NCBI GenBank assembly: GCA_030613665.1
Contig: JAUWLN010000047.1
Location: 1 to 11,982, forward strand
Direction of reading: 5' to 3'
DNA: 11,982 nucleotides
Source: Dehalococcoidia bacterium
GTDB lineage: Bacteria > Chloroflexota > Dehalococcoidia > Dehalococcoidales > RBG-16-60-22
Translations under genes and position numbers: made by a program
The notes under the pieces: generated by a model
What the model saw: only the letters and a program-made list of their open reading frames with translations
What the model was told of the DNA's origin: nothing
The model's database searches: none
Shown: positions 5,092 through 11,982 of the stretch, piece after piece
Numbering within the stretch: the first letter of the stretch is position 1
How the letters are laid out: every line of letters starts with the position of its first letter

Positions 5092-6779
5092 CCACGAACA
5101 ATTCTGAATCATCCCACGATTTTATCCGGGACATTATCAATGATGACCTCCGGACAAATAAATACGATGGTCGGGTACATACCCGATTTCCTCCGGAGCC
5201 GAACGGCTATCTGCACATCGGGCACGCCAAGTCCATCTGCCTGAATTTCGGCATTGCCGCTGACTTCAACGGCCTCTGCAACCTGCGGTTCGATGATACC
5301 AATCCCGTCAAGGAAGAACAGGAATATATCGACTCAATCATCGAAGATGTTCACTGGCTGGGATTTGACTGGGAGGGCCGGCTGTACTACGCCTCGGACT
5401 ATTTTGAGCAGATGTACCAGTACGCCGTGCAGTTGATTGAAGCGGGTAAGGCTTACGTTGACGAACTGAGCGCGGAGGAGATAAGAGACTATCGTGGCAC
5501 CTTAACTAAGCCAGGCAAACAAAGCCCGTACCGGGGCCGTTCCACCGAGGAAAATCTCGACCTGTTCCGGCGTATGCGAGCCGGCGAATTCCCGGACGGC
5601 TCACGTGTGCTCCGGGCGAAAATCGATATGGCTTCCCGGAACTTGAATATGCGCGACCCGGTCATGTACCGTATCCTGCACGCCGGGCATCCCCGCACGG
5701 GCGATAAATGGTGCATCTATCCGTTGTATGACTGGGCGCATGGCCTTGAGGATTCCATCGAAGGGATTACCCATTCCATCTGCACACTGGAATTTGAAGA
5801 CCATCGTCCGCTGTACGACTGGTTCCTGGACGAGCTGGATATCTATCATCCCCGGCAGATTGAGTTCGCCCGACTCAATCTCACCTGCACCGTGCTGAGC
5901 AAGCGCATGCTTCTGGAGCTGGTGCAGGAAGGGCGCGTGAATGGCTGGGATGACCCGCGGATGCCGACGATATCGGGTTTGCGCCGGCGTGGCTACACGC
6001 CGGAGTCCATCCGTGACTTTGCCCGGCGCATCGGGGTGGCAAAGACCGACAGCACGATTGATATTGCCTTGCTTGAGCATAGCCTCCGCGAGGACTTGAA
6101 CCGGCGAGCGCAACGTGTCATGGGGGTGCTGCGTCCGCTGCGGGTGGTCATTGAGAACTATCCTGAAGGCCAGGTGGAAGAAATGGACGCGGTGAATAAC
6201 CCTGAAGACCCCGGTGCGGGGATGCGAAAGGTGCCCTTTTCGCGCGTGTTATATATTGAACGAGAGGATTTTCGCGAAGACCCGCCAAATAAGTTCTTCC
6301 GTCTGGCACCGGGCCGTGAAGTGCGACTGAGGTACGCGTACTTTATCACCTGTGTGGGTGTGGTCAAGGATGAAAAAACTGGTGGGGTGGTTGAGCTCCG
6401 CTGCACTTATGACCCGGCCACGCGGGGTGGAGATGCCCCGGATGGACGGAAGGTCAAAGCAACGCTGCACTGGGTATCGGCAGAGCACGCCCTTGAGGCT
6501 GAAGTACGCCTGTACGACCACCTGTTCAGCAGGGAAAACCCGACTGATGTGGAGGGCGGGGCTGATTTCAAGGATTATCTAAACCCCAATTCCCTGGAGA
6601 TATTGACCTCGTGCCGTGTTGAATCCGGCCTTGCCGGTGCAAAACCCGGAAGTCGGTACCAGTTCGAGAGGCAGGGCTATTTCTGCGTCGACCCCGATTC
6701 ATCTGCCGGGAAACTCGTGTTCAACCGGACGGTGTCGTTGCGGGATACCTGGGCCAGGATAGAGAAACGGGAGAGGTGA
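5088..6779 (+). CDS. glnS: Glutaminyl-tRNA synthetase
   Basis: A 563-residue class I synthetase that attaches glutamine directly to tRNA-Gln. It has RFPPEPNGYLHIGHAKSI with the HIGH motif at 43-46, DDTNP, and the KMSKS-type loop VLSKR (269-273). The catalytic domain runs to about 335 and the two-barrel anticodon-binding domain fills about 340-545, with the family-typical YAYFITC and VSLRDTW blocks. Length matches E. coli GlnRS (554 residues). The N terminus has the usual short extension ending in SHDFIRDIINDDL. The start overlaps gltX by 4 nt. Direct glutaminylation is a minority route among bacteria; many instead use GluRS plus the GatCAB amidotransferase. The gene family spread by horizontal transfer from a eukaryotic-type ancestor, so its presence is informative about lineage. 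No break is visible. Confidence 0.97.
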   Translation: MTTNNSESSHDFIRDIINDDLRTNKYDGRVHTRFPPEPNGYLHIGHAKSICLNFGIAADFNGLCNLRFDDTNPVKEEQEYIDSIIEDVHWLGFDWEGRLYYASDYFEQMYQYAVQLIEAGKAYVDELSAEEIRDYRGTLTKPGKQSPYRGRSTEENLDLFRRMRAGEFPDGSRVLRAKIDMASRNLNMRDPVMYRILHAGHPRTGDKWCIYPLYDWAHGLEDSIEGITHSICTLEFEDHRPLYDWFLDELDIYHPRQIEFARLNLTCTVLSKRMLLELVQEGRVNGWDDPRMPTISGLRRRGYTPESIRDFARRIGVAKTDSTIDIALLEHSLREDLNRRAQRVMGVLRPLRVVIENYPEGQVEEMDAVNNPEDPGAGMRKVPFSRVLYIEREDFREDPPNKFFRLAPGREVRLRYAYFITCVGVVKDEKTGGVVELRCTYDPATRGGDAPDGRKVKATLHWVSAEHALEAEVRLYDHLFSRENPTDVEGGADFKDYLNPNSLEILTSCRVESGLAGAKPGSRYQFERQGYFCVDPDSSAGKLVFNRTVSLRDTWARIEKRER

Positions 6780-6936
6780 ATTCCCATGTAAGTCAGTGGG
6801 TCTGGCTTTTCTCAACTTCTGTATCGAGGTAATTGACCCCGGAATCAAGCTGGCTTGTGCAGCCTGTCCTCCGGACGCACATCCGCAGGAGTAGACTTGC
6901 TGTTATATCGGGGTAACAAGGTGAGGTAGTCAGGGC

Positions 6937-7344
6937 ATGGTGAAAGAGAATACCAAGCGAACAACTAAAGACTGGCTTAAAATCACTGTCCTGCTCTTGG
7001 ATGAGGTGATTGCCGTTGCTCTGGTGCTGGTCGTTCTCTGGTTTTTTAAAATCAGCCTGCCGCTCTGGGTAGCCATTGTCCTCGCCCTGTTACTCGGCGC
7101 TTTTGCCTTCATCACTTATAAACTGATCATACCCAGTTTTCACGCCAGGCAGGTTACCGGACCGGAGGGTATGCTCGGCTATGTGGGCGAGGTTATGGAA
7201 CCACTGACACCGGAGGGGATGGTAAAGATTGAGGGTGAGTACTGGAAGGCAAGGTCGGTGGATGGGGATGTTGCTGAGGGGGAAAGCGTGGAAATTCTGG
7301 GTCTGGATAAACTGACGCTTGAAGTAAAACGTAAAGCGGAGTAG
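6937..7344 (+). CDS. NfeD-like membrane protein (short, OB-fold type)
   Basis: A 135-residue protein with a basic N terminus, two membrane helices (about 16-37 and 41-63), and a C-terminal NfeD OB-fold domain of about 74-131. The pattern is GPEGMLGYVGEVMEPLTPEG followed by EYWKARS and GESVEILG. NfeD-like proteins are usually partnered with SPFH/stomatin-like proteins or fused to a Clp-type serine protease and act in membrane microdomain organisation. Neither partner is in the window. A ribosome site (GAGG, 6923-6926) precedes the ATG. The next gene starts 13 nt after the stop, so the two are probably co-transcribed. The 157-nt gap after glnS shows no convincing promoter or terminator, so read-through from the synthetase operon is possible. 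The family call is good; the function is not known. Confidence 0.82.
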   Translation: MVKENTKRTTKDWLKITVLLLDEVIAVALVLVVLWFFKISLPLWVAIVLALLLGAFAFITYKLIIPSFHARQVTGPEGMLGYVGEVMEPLTPEGMVKIEGEYWKARSVDGDVAEGESVEILGLDKLTLEVKRKAE

Positions 7345-7357
7345 CTGCTGGAGGCTA

Positions 7358-8359
7358 ATGATAGAGCCGGAATATGTTGCCCTGTACCGCTCGGGAGAGC
7401 TGGCGCGCCGCGCCCGGGAACTTGAGGCAAGATTGCGCGACTGCGATATATGTCCGCGAGAATGCGGCGTGAATCGGCTGGCCGAGGAGACTGGTTTCTG
7501 TCACTCAGGTTACCTGCCGGTAGTGGCGGCAGTTTGTGCACACCGCGGCGAGGAGCCGGCCATATCCGGAGATAAAGGCTCGGGGACAATCTTTTTCGGC
7601 AATTGCAATCTGCGCTGTGCTTACTGCCAGAACCACCAGATAAGCCAGAACCACCGGGCACAGTCAAAAAATCAGATTGACCACCAGGCTCTGGCCAATC
7701 ATATGCTTTATCTCCAGAACGAGCTGGGCTGCCATAATATAAACTTCGTCTCGCCGTCGCACTTCGTTCCGCAGATAGTAAGAGCCTTGCTGGCAGCGGT
7801 GCCCATGGGTCTGCATATTCCTCTGGTCTACAATACCAGCAGCTACGACTCGGTTGGTTCTTTAAAGGCGCTGGATGGCATCGTCAGCGTCTACCTTGCC
7901 GACCTCAGGTATGCCTCAAATAAGTGGGGCCAAAAGTTATCTCAGGTTTCCGACTACGTGGAGCGTGCCAGAGGCGCCATTAAGGAAATGTACCGGCAGG
8001 TTGGCAATCTGGTGGCGGACGAATGTGGAATGGCGCAGAGAGGACTGATTGTGCGGCACCTGATACTGCCCAACGGGCTGGCGGGGAGTCGAGAATCTCT
8101 TGGCTGGCTGGTCAACGAAGTCTCACCGGAGGTAACGGTCAGTATCATGGCGCAGTACTATCCCGCCCACCGCGCTCTGAAGATACCTGAGCTTGCCCGT
8201 AAAATCACGGTGCAGGAATATGAGGAAGTTATCGCGCTGCTTGACGAACTGGGGCTCGAAAATGGCTGGGTGCAGGCAATGGATGCTTCAGATACCTACC
8301 TGCCTGACTTCGCCCGTAAGGGACATCCGTTTGAGTCGGCGGTAAGCCGCCGGAAATAG
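7358..8359 (+). CDS. Radical SAM protein, PflX-like (COG1313)
   Basis: A 333-residue radical S-adenosylmethionine enzyme. The core motif GNCNLRCAYCQNHQIS (81-96) supplies the three Cys ligands C83, C87 and C90 of the [4Fe-4S] cluster that cleaves SAM. In front of it is a second Cys-rich module, CDICPREC at 29-36 (C29, C32, C36) plus C48, with the CGVNR and GFCH features typical of the COG1313 group and possibly an auxiliary metal site. The group is annotated as pyruvate-formate-lyase activator-like, but no formate lyase or other glycyl radical enzyme is visible nearby, and the true substrate of this family is unknown. A strong GGAGG (7350-7354) precedes the ATG by only 3 nt, a short spacing. 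Thirteen nt separate it from the NfeD-like gene. Family call confident; reaction unassigned. Confidence 0.9.
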   Translation: MIEPEYVALYRSGELARRARELEARLRDCDICPRECGVNRLAEETGFCHSGYLPVVAAVCAHRGEEPAISGDKGSGTIFFGNCNLRCAYCQNHQISQNHRAQSKNQIDHQALANHMLYLQNELGCHNINFVSPSHFVPQIVRALLAAVPMGLHIPLVYNTSSYDSVGSLKALDGIVSVYLADLRYASNKWGQKLSQVSDYVERARGAIKEMYRQVGNLVADECGMAQRGLIVRHLILPNGLAGSRESLGWLVNEVSPEVTVSIMAQYYPAHRALKIPELARKITVQEYEEVIALLDELGLENGWVQAMDASDTYLPDFARKGHPFESAVSRRK

Positions 8360-8369
8360 GATTCAGCGT

Positions 8370-8492
8370 CTACTGGCTGGACTTCCCTTTCTTTTTCATC
8401 CAGGCAAAGTTTATCTTCAGGCCGTTACGCTTGTCTTTCTTATTTACGTTCTCGATAAATGTTTTGACGTCGGTCAGGGGCTTTTCAGTCAT
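8370..8492 (-). CDS. Small basic 40-residue protein, unknown
   Basis: A short minus-strand reading frame starting at the ATG complementary to 8490-8492 and ending at TAG (complement of 8370-8372). It encodes 40 residues beginning MTEKPLTDVKTFIENV and ending WMKKKGKSSQ, with ten Lys and one Arg, and no cysteine or membrane segment. Support comes from context: GGAGG (complement of 8505-8509) lies upstream with a 12-nt spacing, which is long, and a good sigma70-type promoter lies just beyond (8528-8556). It converges on the radical SAM gene, with 10 nt between the two ends, and is divergent from the antiporter gene. I do not recognise a family. It might be a small RNA-binding or ribosome-associated peptide, but that is a guess from its charge alone. 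Confidence 0.55.
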   Translation of the reverse strand: MTEKPLTDVKTFIENVNKKDKRNGLKINFAWMKKKGKSSQ

Positions 8493-8527
8493 GACGGAAT
8501 ATTTCCTCCGATTAAAGAAACCGGTTC

Positions 8528-8556
8528 ATTATACTATATCGGTGTCTTGAAGGCAA
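8528..8556 (-). promoter_or_regulatory. Promoter for the 40-residue gene
   Basis: On the minus strand, TTGCCT (complement of 8551-8556) and a consensus TATAAT (complement of 8528-8533) are separated by 17 bp. Transcription would start near 8521, about 29 nt before the small ORF's ATG. The perfect -10 box is the strongest evidence that the minus strand here is transcribed. Confidence 0.7.
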
Positions 8557-8564
8557 ACTGGCTC

Positions 8565-8593
8565 TTGACAATGAGAGCCGGGCTACCTAAAGT
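8565..8593 (+). promoter_or_regulatory. Promoter for the antiporter gene
   Basis: A consensus TTGACA (8565-8570) and TAAAGT (8588-8593) are spaced by 17 bp. The start would fall near 8600, about 26 nt before the ATG at 8626. It is back-to-back with the minus-strand promoter at 8528-8556, with only 8 bp between their -35 boxes, so one regulator could affect both. Confidence 0.65.
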
Positions 8594-8625
8594 ATTCATT
8601 ATCGAGTCGAAAAGGCACGCTATCA

Positions 8626-10086
8626 ATGCAGGATATAGCACCCGTAATTGTTTTCGTCGGCGTCCTGGTCTTCCTGGCCCATATCTTCACCGCCGTTTTC
8701 AGTCGAACCAGGGTCCCTGACGTTCTGCTGCTAATCATTATCGGTATCTGCGTCGGTCCGGTTCTGGGGCTGGTTTCGCCGGCCGACTTCGGCGCTGTGG
8801 GGTCGGTATTAACTACGATAACGCTGATTATCATTCTCTTTGAAAGCGGTACCGCTCTTGAGCTTATGAGCCTGCGCTCAGCGGTGGGTGGTGCTATGTC
8901 CCTGGCCGCGGTGAGTTTTTTCCTTTCCATGGGGGCAGTGGCCGGGCTTGCGCTCTGGCTCACCGACCTGGAGTTCATTCCAGCCTTTATTCTGGGTGCC
9001 ATTGTCGGCTCGATATCGGAAGCCATTGTGATTCCTATGGTCAAGCAGCTCCGGATGAGGAAAGACAGTCAGACGATGCTTTCCCTGGAATCATCGGTCA
9101 ATGACGTGCTCAGTATCGTCATCACCATTGCCCTCGTGGAAGCCTATCTGCTCGGTGAGTTCCATCTAGCAGCGGTTACCGGCAAACTGATTGCGGCCTT
9201 CCTGGTGGCGGCGGTATTTGGCGTGGCCGGCGCCTTCATCTGGTCGCGGCTGCTGAATCGCATCCACGCTATCAAAAACGCCATGTTCACCACGGCTGCC
9301 TTCGCCTTCATCATCTTTGGTGTTGCTGAGATACTGGGTTTTAGCGGCGCCATTGCTGCGCTGGCCTTCGGCATCACCATCGGCAACGTGGAGTCGATAC
9401 GCTTCTATATCTTCCGTAGACCTCAGGCCAGTGAAACGGAGGGGCTCAACGAGAGCGAGAAAGCTTTCTTCAGCGAAGTCGCTTTCCTGCTGAAAACGTT
9501 TTTCTTCGTGTACCTGGGTATCTCCCTGGAACTGATAAGCGGATGGTTTATTCAGCTGGCGCTAATCTTGACTGCCGTTATTTTCCTGCTACGTATTCCC
9601 GCGGTGAAGGTGACGGTAAGGAACTCCATACCGGCTAGAGACGCGTCGATTGTGGCCATTATGGTGCCAAAGGGTCTGGCCGCCGCCGTCCTGGCGATTA
9701 TTCCGCTTCAGGCGGGGGTAGTCGGTGGGGAACTGATTAAAAGTGTGACCTATGGCGTTGTGCTGTCCAGCATTGTCTTTACGGCCATCATGCTCCTGCT
9801 GCTGGAGAAAACGGGCCTGTCCGCCCTGTATATCTGGTTTTATTCACTTGACCGCCAGAAAATATCCGGCTACTGCCAGCGACTGGCTTCAATCGAGGCG
9901 CCGGACCTGTCCGGTCTTCAGGAGCGTGTCTCCTCGGTTGACATCTCAAAGCTGCCGCAGAGGGTAAAGACGGCGTCATCTGGAATAAAAACGCACGTGA
10001 AAACACTGTTCTACGATTTTGGGCGCCCCAGCGAATACCGGTCAAGCAGCAAAGGCAAGAAGGATAAAAGGAAGAATGGAGAATAG
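8626..10086 (+). CDS. CPA-type monovalent cation:proton antiporter
   Basis: A 486-residue inner-membrane protein with about 12 hydrophobic helices over residues 5-405, of the NhaP/CPA1-like Na+/H+ exchanger superfamily. Visible family features include the N-terminal RVPDVLLLIIIG and VGPVLGLV, the LFESGTALEL segment, and ESSVNDVLSIV with the paired N159-D160. An Asn-Asp pair at this place is typical of electroneutral CPA1 exchangers, as opposed to the Asp-Asp of electrogenic CPA2. The usual TDP of helix 4 is replaced by SEAIVIP (131-137). After residue 406 an 80-residue hydrophilic tail ends in a very Lys-rich stretch; there is no TrkA-N or USP domain. Likely role: Na+ or K+ efflux and pH homeostasis. 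A consensus promoter precedes it; the ribosome site (AAAGG, about 8610-8614) is modest. The end overlaps the next gene by 11 nt. Confidence 0.88.
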   Translation: MQDIAPVIVFVGVLVFLAHIFTAVFSRTRVPDVLLLIIIGICVGPVLGLVSPADFGAVGSVLTTITLIIILFESGTALELMSLRSAVGGAMSLAAVSFFLSMGAVAGLALWLTDLEFIPAFILGAIVGSISEAIVIPMVKQLRMRKDSQTMLSLESSVNDVLSIVITIALVEAYLLGEFHLAAVTGKLIAAFLVAAVFGVAGAFIWSRLLNRIHAIKNAMFTTAAFAFIIFGVAEILGFSGAIAALAFGITIGNVESIRFYIFRRPQASETEGLNESEKAFFSEVAFLLKTFFFVYLGISLELISGWFIQLALILTAVIFLLRIPAVKVTVRNSIPARDASIVAIMVPKGLAAAVLAIIPLQAGVVGGELIKSVTYGVVLSSIVFTAIMLLLLEKTGLSALYIWFYSLDRQKISGYCQRLASIEAPDLSGLQERVSSVDISKLPQRVKTASSGIKTHVKTLFYDFGRPSEYRSSSKGKKDKRKNGE

Positions 10087-10654
10087 ACCACTTAAGCAGT
10101 ACCCGATAGTCGGTGCCTGCGGGCTGGACTGTGGCCTCTGCCCGCGCTACTATACAGAGGGAAAATCGAGATGCCCCGGATGCTGTGGCCCCGGTTTCTG
10201 GGAAGTAAATCCGGGAAGCTGCGGGTTTATCACCTGCTGTGTGAAGAAACATAACCTGGAGACATGTGCCCAGTGTTCGGAACAGAAGAACTGTGAACGG
10301 GTAACCAGACTTATAAGTTCTGCTGGTCACAGAGATTCATTCATTTCCTATAAGCCGGTTCCGGCCAATTTCGCCTTCATAAGGGATAATGGCTTTGATG
10401 AGTTCATCCGTCTGGAGGAAGCCAGGGTGGCGTTTCTGCAGTACCTGCTTGATAATTACAATGAAGGCCGCTCCAAGCAGTTCTACTGTATGAGCTGCCA
10501 GTTGATACCTGTGGATAGATTGAAAGAAGCGCTGGCCAGTGCTGAAGCCAAGATGTCCGGTGATTTGGATATCAAACAGAAAGCAGGAATCGTCAGGGAA
10601 GCATTCAATCAATTAGCGAGTAGCCTGAAGGTTGATTTAAAGCTGAGGAAATAA
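10076..10654 (+). CDS. Cysteine-rich DUF3795-like protein
   Basis: A 192-residue soluble protein. The first 73 residues hold twelve cysteines: ACGLDCGLCPRYY (C15, C19, C22), CPGCC (C33, C36, C37), C49, CC (C54, C55), CAQC (C64, C67) and C73. A late FYCMSC pair (C138, C141) follows. This arrangement, with the CGLDCGLCPRYY block, is that of DUF3795-type proteins, presumed metal or Fe-S binding but of unknown function. The C-terminal half is helical and charged. I choose ATG 10076, which overlaps the antiporter by 11 nt and follows an AAGGA-containing purine stretch. A longer reading frame from 10019 adds only low-complexity residues antiparallel to no known domain. Overlap implies translational coupling to the antiporter, though no functional link is known. 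Confidence 0.8.
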   Translation: MENRPLKQYPIVGACGLDCGLCPRYYTEGKSRCPGCCGPGFWEVNPGSCGFITCCVKKHNLETCAQCSEQKNCERVTRLISSAGHRDSFISYKPVPANFAFIRDNGFDEFIRLEEARVAFLQYLLDNYNEGRSKQFYCMSCQLIPVDRLKEALASAEAKMSGDLDIKQKAGIVREAFNQLASSLKVDLKLRK

Positions 10655-10669
10655 GTTGCTCCACTTGAA

Positions 10670-10704
10670 TTGATTTTGAGGCTGACAAGGTGATACACTT
10701 TAAT
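10670..10704 (+). promoter_or_regulatory. Promoter giving a leaderless or near-leaderless mRNA
   Basis: Two overlapping candidates exist: TTGATT (10670-10675) with TACACT (10694-10699), 18 bp apart, and TTGAGG (10676-10681) with TTTAAT (10699-10704), 17 bp apart. Either would start transcription within about 0-7 nt of the ATG at 10713. No Shine-Dalgarno is present before that ATG, and an in-frame TAA at 10701-10703 rules out an earlier start. Confidence 0.5.
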
Positions 10705-10712
10705 TCGATAGC

Positions 10713-11696
10713 ATGAGTTTTACCGTCACTCAGGAGAGTTTTGACCGCCTCACTTCATACTGGAATGAATCCGGTTCCGGGTTGAAGTGGGGTTCAATTT
10801 TTGTTTTGCCGGCATGGCTTGAAGTCTGGTGGCGCACTTTTCAGCCGGGGACAGAATTATACCTGGCGGCGGTGCGGGATGGGGCGGATATTATCGGCAT
10901 CGCTCCGCTGCAACTGAGAGGCGGGGAAGCCTGCTTTGTGGGCAGCCCGGACGTCTGCGATTACCAGGACTTCGTCATCGTGCCCGGGAGAGAGACCGAG
11001 TTTTTCGGTGCGCTGCTTGATGAGCTCGCCGGAAAAGGTGTTAATCAGCTCGACTTGAATCCGGTGAGGCCGGACTCAACCGTGATTACCAGTCTGGTGG
11101 ATGTGGTGAAAAACCGCGGCGGTGATGTCATTTGCCAGGAAGCTGATGTTACCGTGGAGATGGACCTGCCGGGTACGTGGGAGGAATATCTTGACGGACT
11201 GGACAAGAAACAGCGCCACGAAGTGAGGCGCAAGCTGAGAAGACTGTGGGGAGCCGACGATGTGCACTATCGTTGCCACGAGGTCACTTCGCAGGATGTC
11301 AGTGGCCTGACTGATAGCTTCTTAGAGCTATTTTCCTTGAGTCGTGAAGAAAAGGCTGATTTCATGACGCCGCAAATGGAAACGTTTTTTCACTCGATAG
11401 CTCAGGCCATGACGGAGATTAAATTGCTGCGATATGGTATCCTTGAGGTGGAATCACACCCCGCGGCAATGATTATGGGCTTTGATTATCACCAGGCACT
11501 GTACTTGTATAACAGCGCCTTCGACCCGCAGTATAATTCGCTGAGCGCCGGTTTGCTTTCCAAAGTGCTCTGTATAAAAGAGAGCATAGCTCTGGGCAGG
11601 AGGAAATGGGACTTTCTGAAGGGCGCTGAGAAGTATAAATACCAGCTGGGGGGCAGTGAGGTCAAACTGTACAACTGCCGGATGATGATTGGATAG
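10713..11696 (+). CDS. GNAT/FemAB-like acyltransferase (CelD/BioF2-like)
   Basis: A 327-residue protein of the Acetyltransf_6 (CelD-type, GNAT/FemAB-like fold) family. The N-terminal half carries PAWLEVWWRTF (33-43) and IGIAPL (61-66), a typical family opening. The middle has the basic KKQRHEVRRKLRR block (165-177). The C-terminal acyl-CoA-binding half ends with the family signature WDFLKGAEKYKYQLGG (299-314). Members transfer acyl or aminoacyl groups in cell-surface polysaccharide, lipid or peptidoglycan synthesis; the acceptor here is not known. No signal peptide or membrane helix is seen, so it is cytoplasmic. The start is fixed by an upstream in-frame TAA at 10701-10703, and no ribosome-binding site precedes it. 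The following glycosyltransferase begins 22 nt after the stop, supporting a glycan-related role. Confidence 0.85.
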   Translation: MSFTVTQESFDRLTSYWNESGSGLKWGSIFVLPAWLEVWWRTFQPGTELYLAAVRDGADIIGIAPLQLRGGEACFVGSPDVCDYQDFVIVPGRETEFFGALLDELAGKGVNQLDLNPVRPDSTVITSLVDVVKNRGGDVICQEADVTVEMDLPGTWEEYLDGLDKKQRHEVRRKLRRLWGADDVHYRCHEVTSQDVSGLTDSFLELFSLSREEKADFMTPQMETFFHSIAQAMTEIKLLRYGILEVESHPAAMIMGFDYHQALYLYNSAFDPQYNSLSAGLLSKVLCIKESIALGRRKWDFLKGAEKYKYQLGGSEVKLYNCRMMIG

Positions 11697-11718
11697 AGAG
11701 GCCAGGGAGAAGCGTATT

Positions 11719-11982
11719 TTGCACAACGAAAAGCCGCTCAGGATTGCCATGCTCAGCGCACATAGCTGCCCGGTGGGCAGGCTGGGCACCAGAGACACCG
11801 GCGGTATGAGCGTCTATGTTCTGGAGCTGGCGCGCGAGCTGGGCAGGCAGGGGCATCGGGTTGACGTTTATACCAGGGTTCACGATCCTGTGGATAGGGT
11901 AATTTATGAACTGGGACAGAACGCTCGCCTCATTCATCTCAGGGCGGGTGAAGACGGGGAGATACATAAGCTGGCCGTGTAC
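11719..11982 (+). CDS. GT4 glycosyltransferase, N-terminal part (MshA-like)
   Basis: The window ends after 88 codons of this gene. The visible part has the GT4/GT-B opening: a first beta-strand RIAMLSAHSCP (8-18), the nucleotide-sugar/acceptor loop DTGGMSVYVLELARELGRQG (26-45), then VDVYTR (48-53). The GGM-VYV-ELAREL pattern resembles D-inositol-3-phosphate glycosyltransferase MshA and sucrose-phosphate-synthase-like enzymes, but the discriminating C-terminal half is outside the window, so the sugar and acceptor are open. I choose TTG at 11719, because GGGAGA (11704-11709) lies at correct spacing and includes residues normally present before the first strand. The ATG at 11749 would cut into that strand. 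It probably shares a transcript with the acyltransferase. Confidence 0.82.
   Translation, partial: MHNEKPLRIAMLSAHSCPVGRLGTRDTGGMSVYVLELARELGRQGHRVDVYTRVHDPVDRVIYELGQNARLIHLRAGEDGEIHKLAVY

Noticed and set aside
6856..6881. Imperfect hairpin (TGTGC/GCACA with inner GTCC/GGAC) after glnS, considered as a terminator
   Set aside because: It has a 5-nt bulge and no following T-run, so termination here is not supported.
6909..6916. CGGGGTAAC before the NfeD-like gene, resembling the GTTACC repeats at 144-160
   Set aside because: A single short half-site without a palindromic partner; most likely chance.
10019..10075. Upstream extension of the DUF3795-like gene by 19 codons
   Set aside because: The added residues are the shifted frame of the antiporter tail, and the purine-rich ribosome site sits before the ATG at 10076.

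Overview
The window looks like a chromosomal stretch from a Chloroflexota bacterium, most likely a Dehalococcoidia-like lineage. This is inferred from the mix of gene families and the style of the IS remnants. No rRNA or other decisive marker is present, so the placement is tentative. Most of the window is dense, moderately GC-rich housekeeping sequence on the + strand. The first ~1.2 kb is visibly more AT-rich and mobile in character.

Left end (1-1422): a decayed integrative element beside a tRNA gene. It holds a cluster of GTTACC-type inverted repeats, a minus-strand gene for a zinc-binding helix-turn-helix protein of unknown role, the 3' end of an IS3-family transposase with its right terminal repeat, and the C-terminal end of a tyrosine recombinase joined directly to that IS end. 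A strong terminator hairpin and an initiator tRNA-fMet gene (minus strand, with its own promoter) follow. The layout suggests an old integration at the 3' end of tRNA-fMet. Most of the integrase has since been lost, and the IS is also truncated.

Core operon (about 1541-6779, + strand): a TraR/DksA-type C4 zinc-finger protein, lspA (lipoprotein signal peptidase), an RluD-type 23S rRNA pseudouridine synthase, gltX and glnS. Genes overlap by 29 nt, 20 nt and 4 nt, apart from a 57-nt gap before gltX, so they are probably one transcript. The first three genes match the Bacillus ylyA-lspA-ylyB order. Here they are followed by the two class I synthetases that charge tRNA-Glu and tRNA-Gln.

Middle (6937-8492): a short NfeD-like membrane protein and a PflX-type (COG1313) radical SAM protein form a two-gene unit. 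On the opposite strand is a previously easy-to-miss 40-residue basic ORF with its own convincing promoter. That promoter is divergent to the one serving the next gene.

Right end (8565-11982): a CPA-family cation:proton antiporter, whose end overlaps a cysteine-rich DUF3795-like protein; a CelD/FemAB-like GNAT acyltransferase that appears to be read from a nearly leaderless mRNA; and the start of a GT4 glycosyltransferase cut off by the window edge. The last two suggest the beginning of a glycan or envelope-modification locus.

I see no CRISPR array, toxin-antitoxin pair or obvious new defence system. The most unusual items are the tRNA-associated element remnant with its zinc/HTH gene and palindromes, the 40-aa ORF, and the C1-U72 end of the initiator tRNA.
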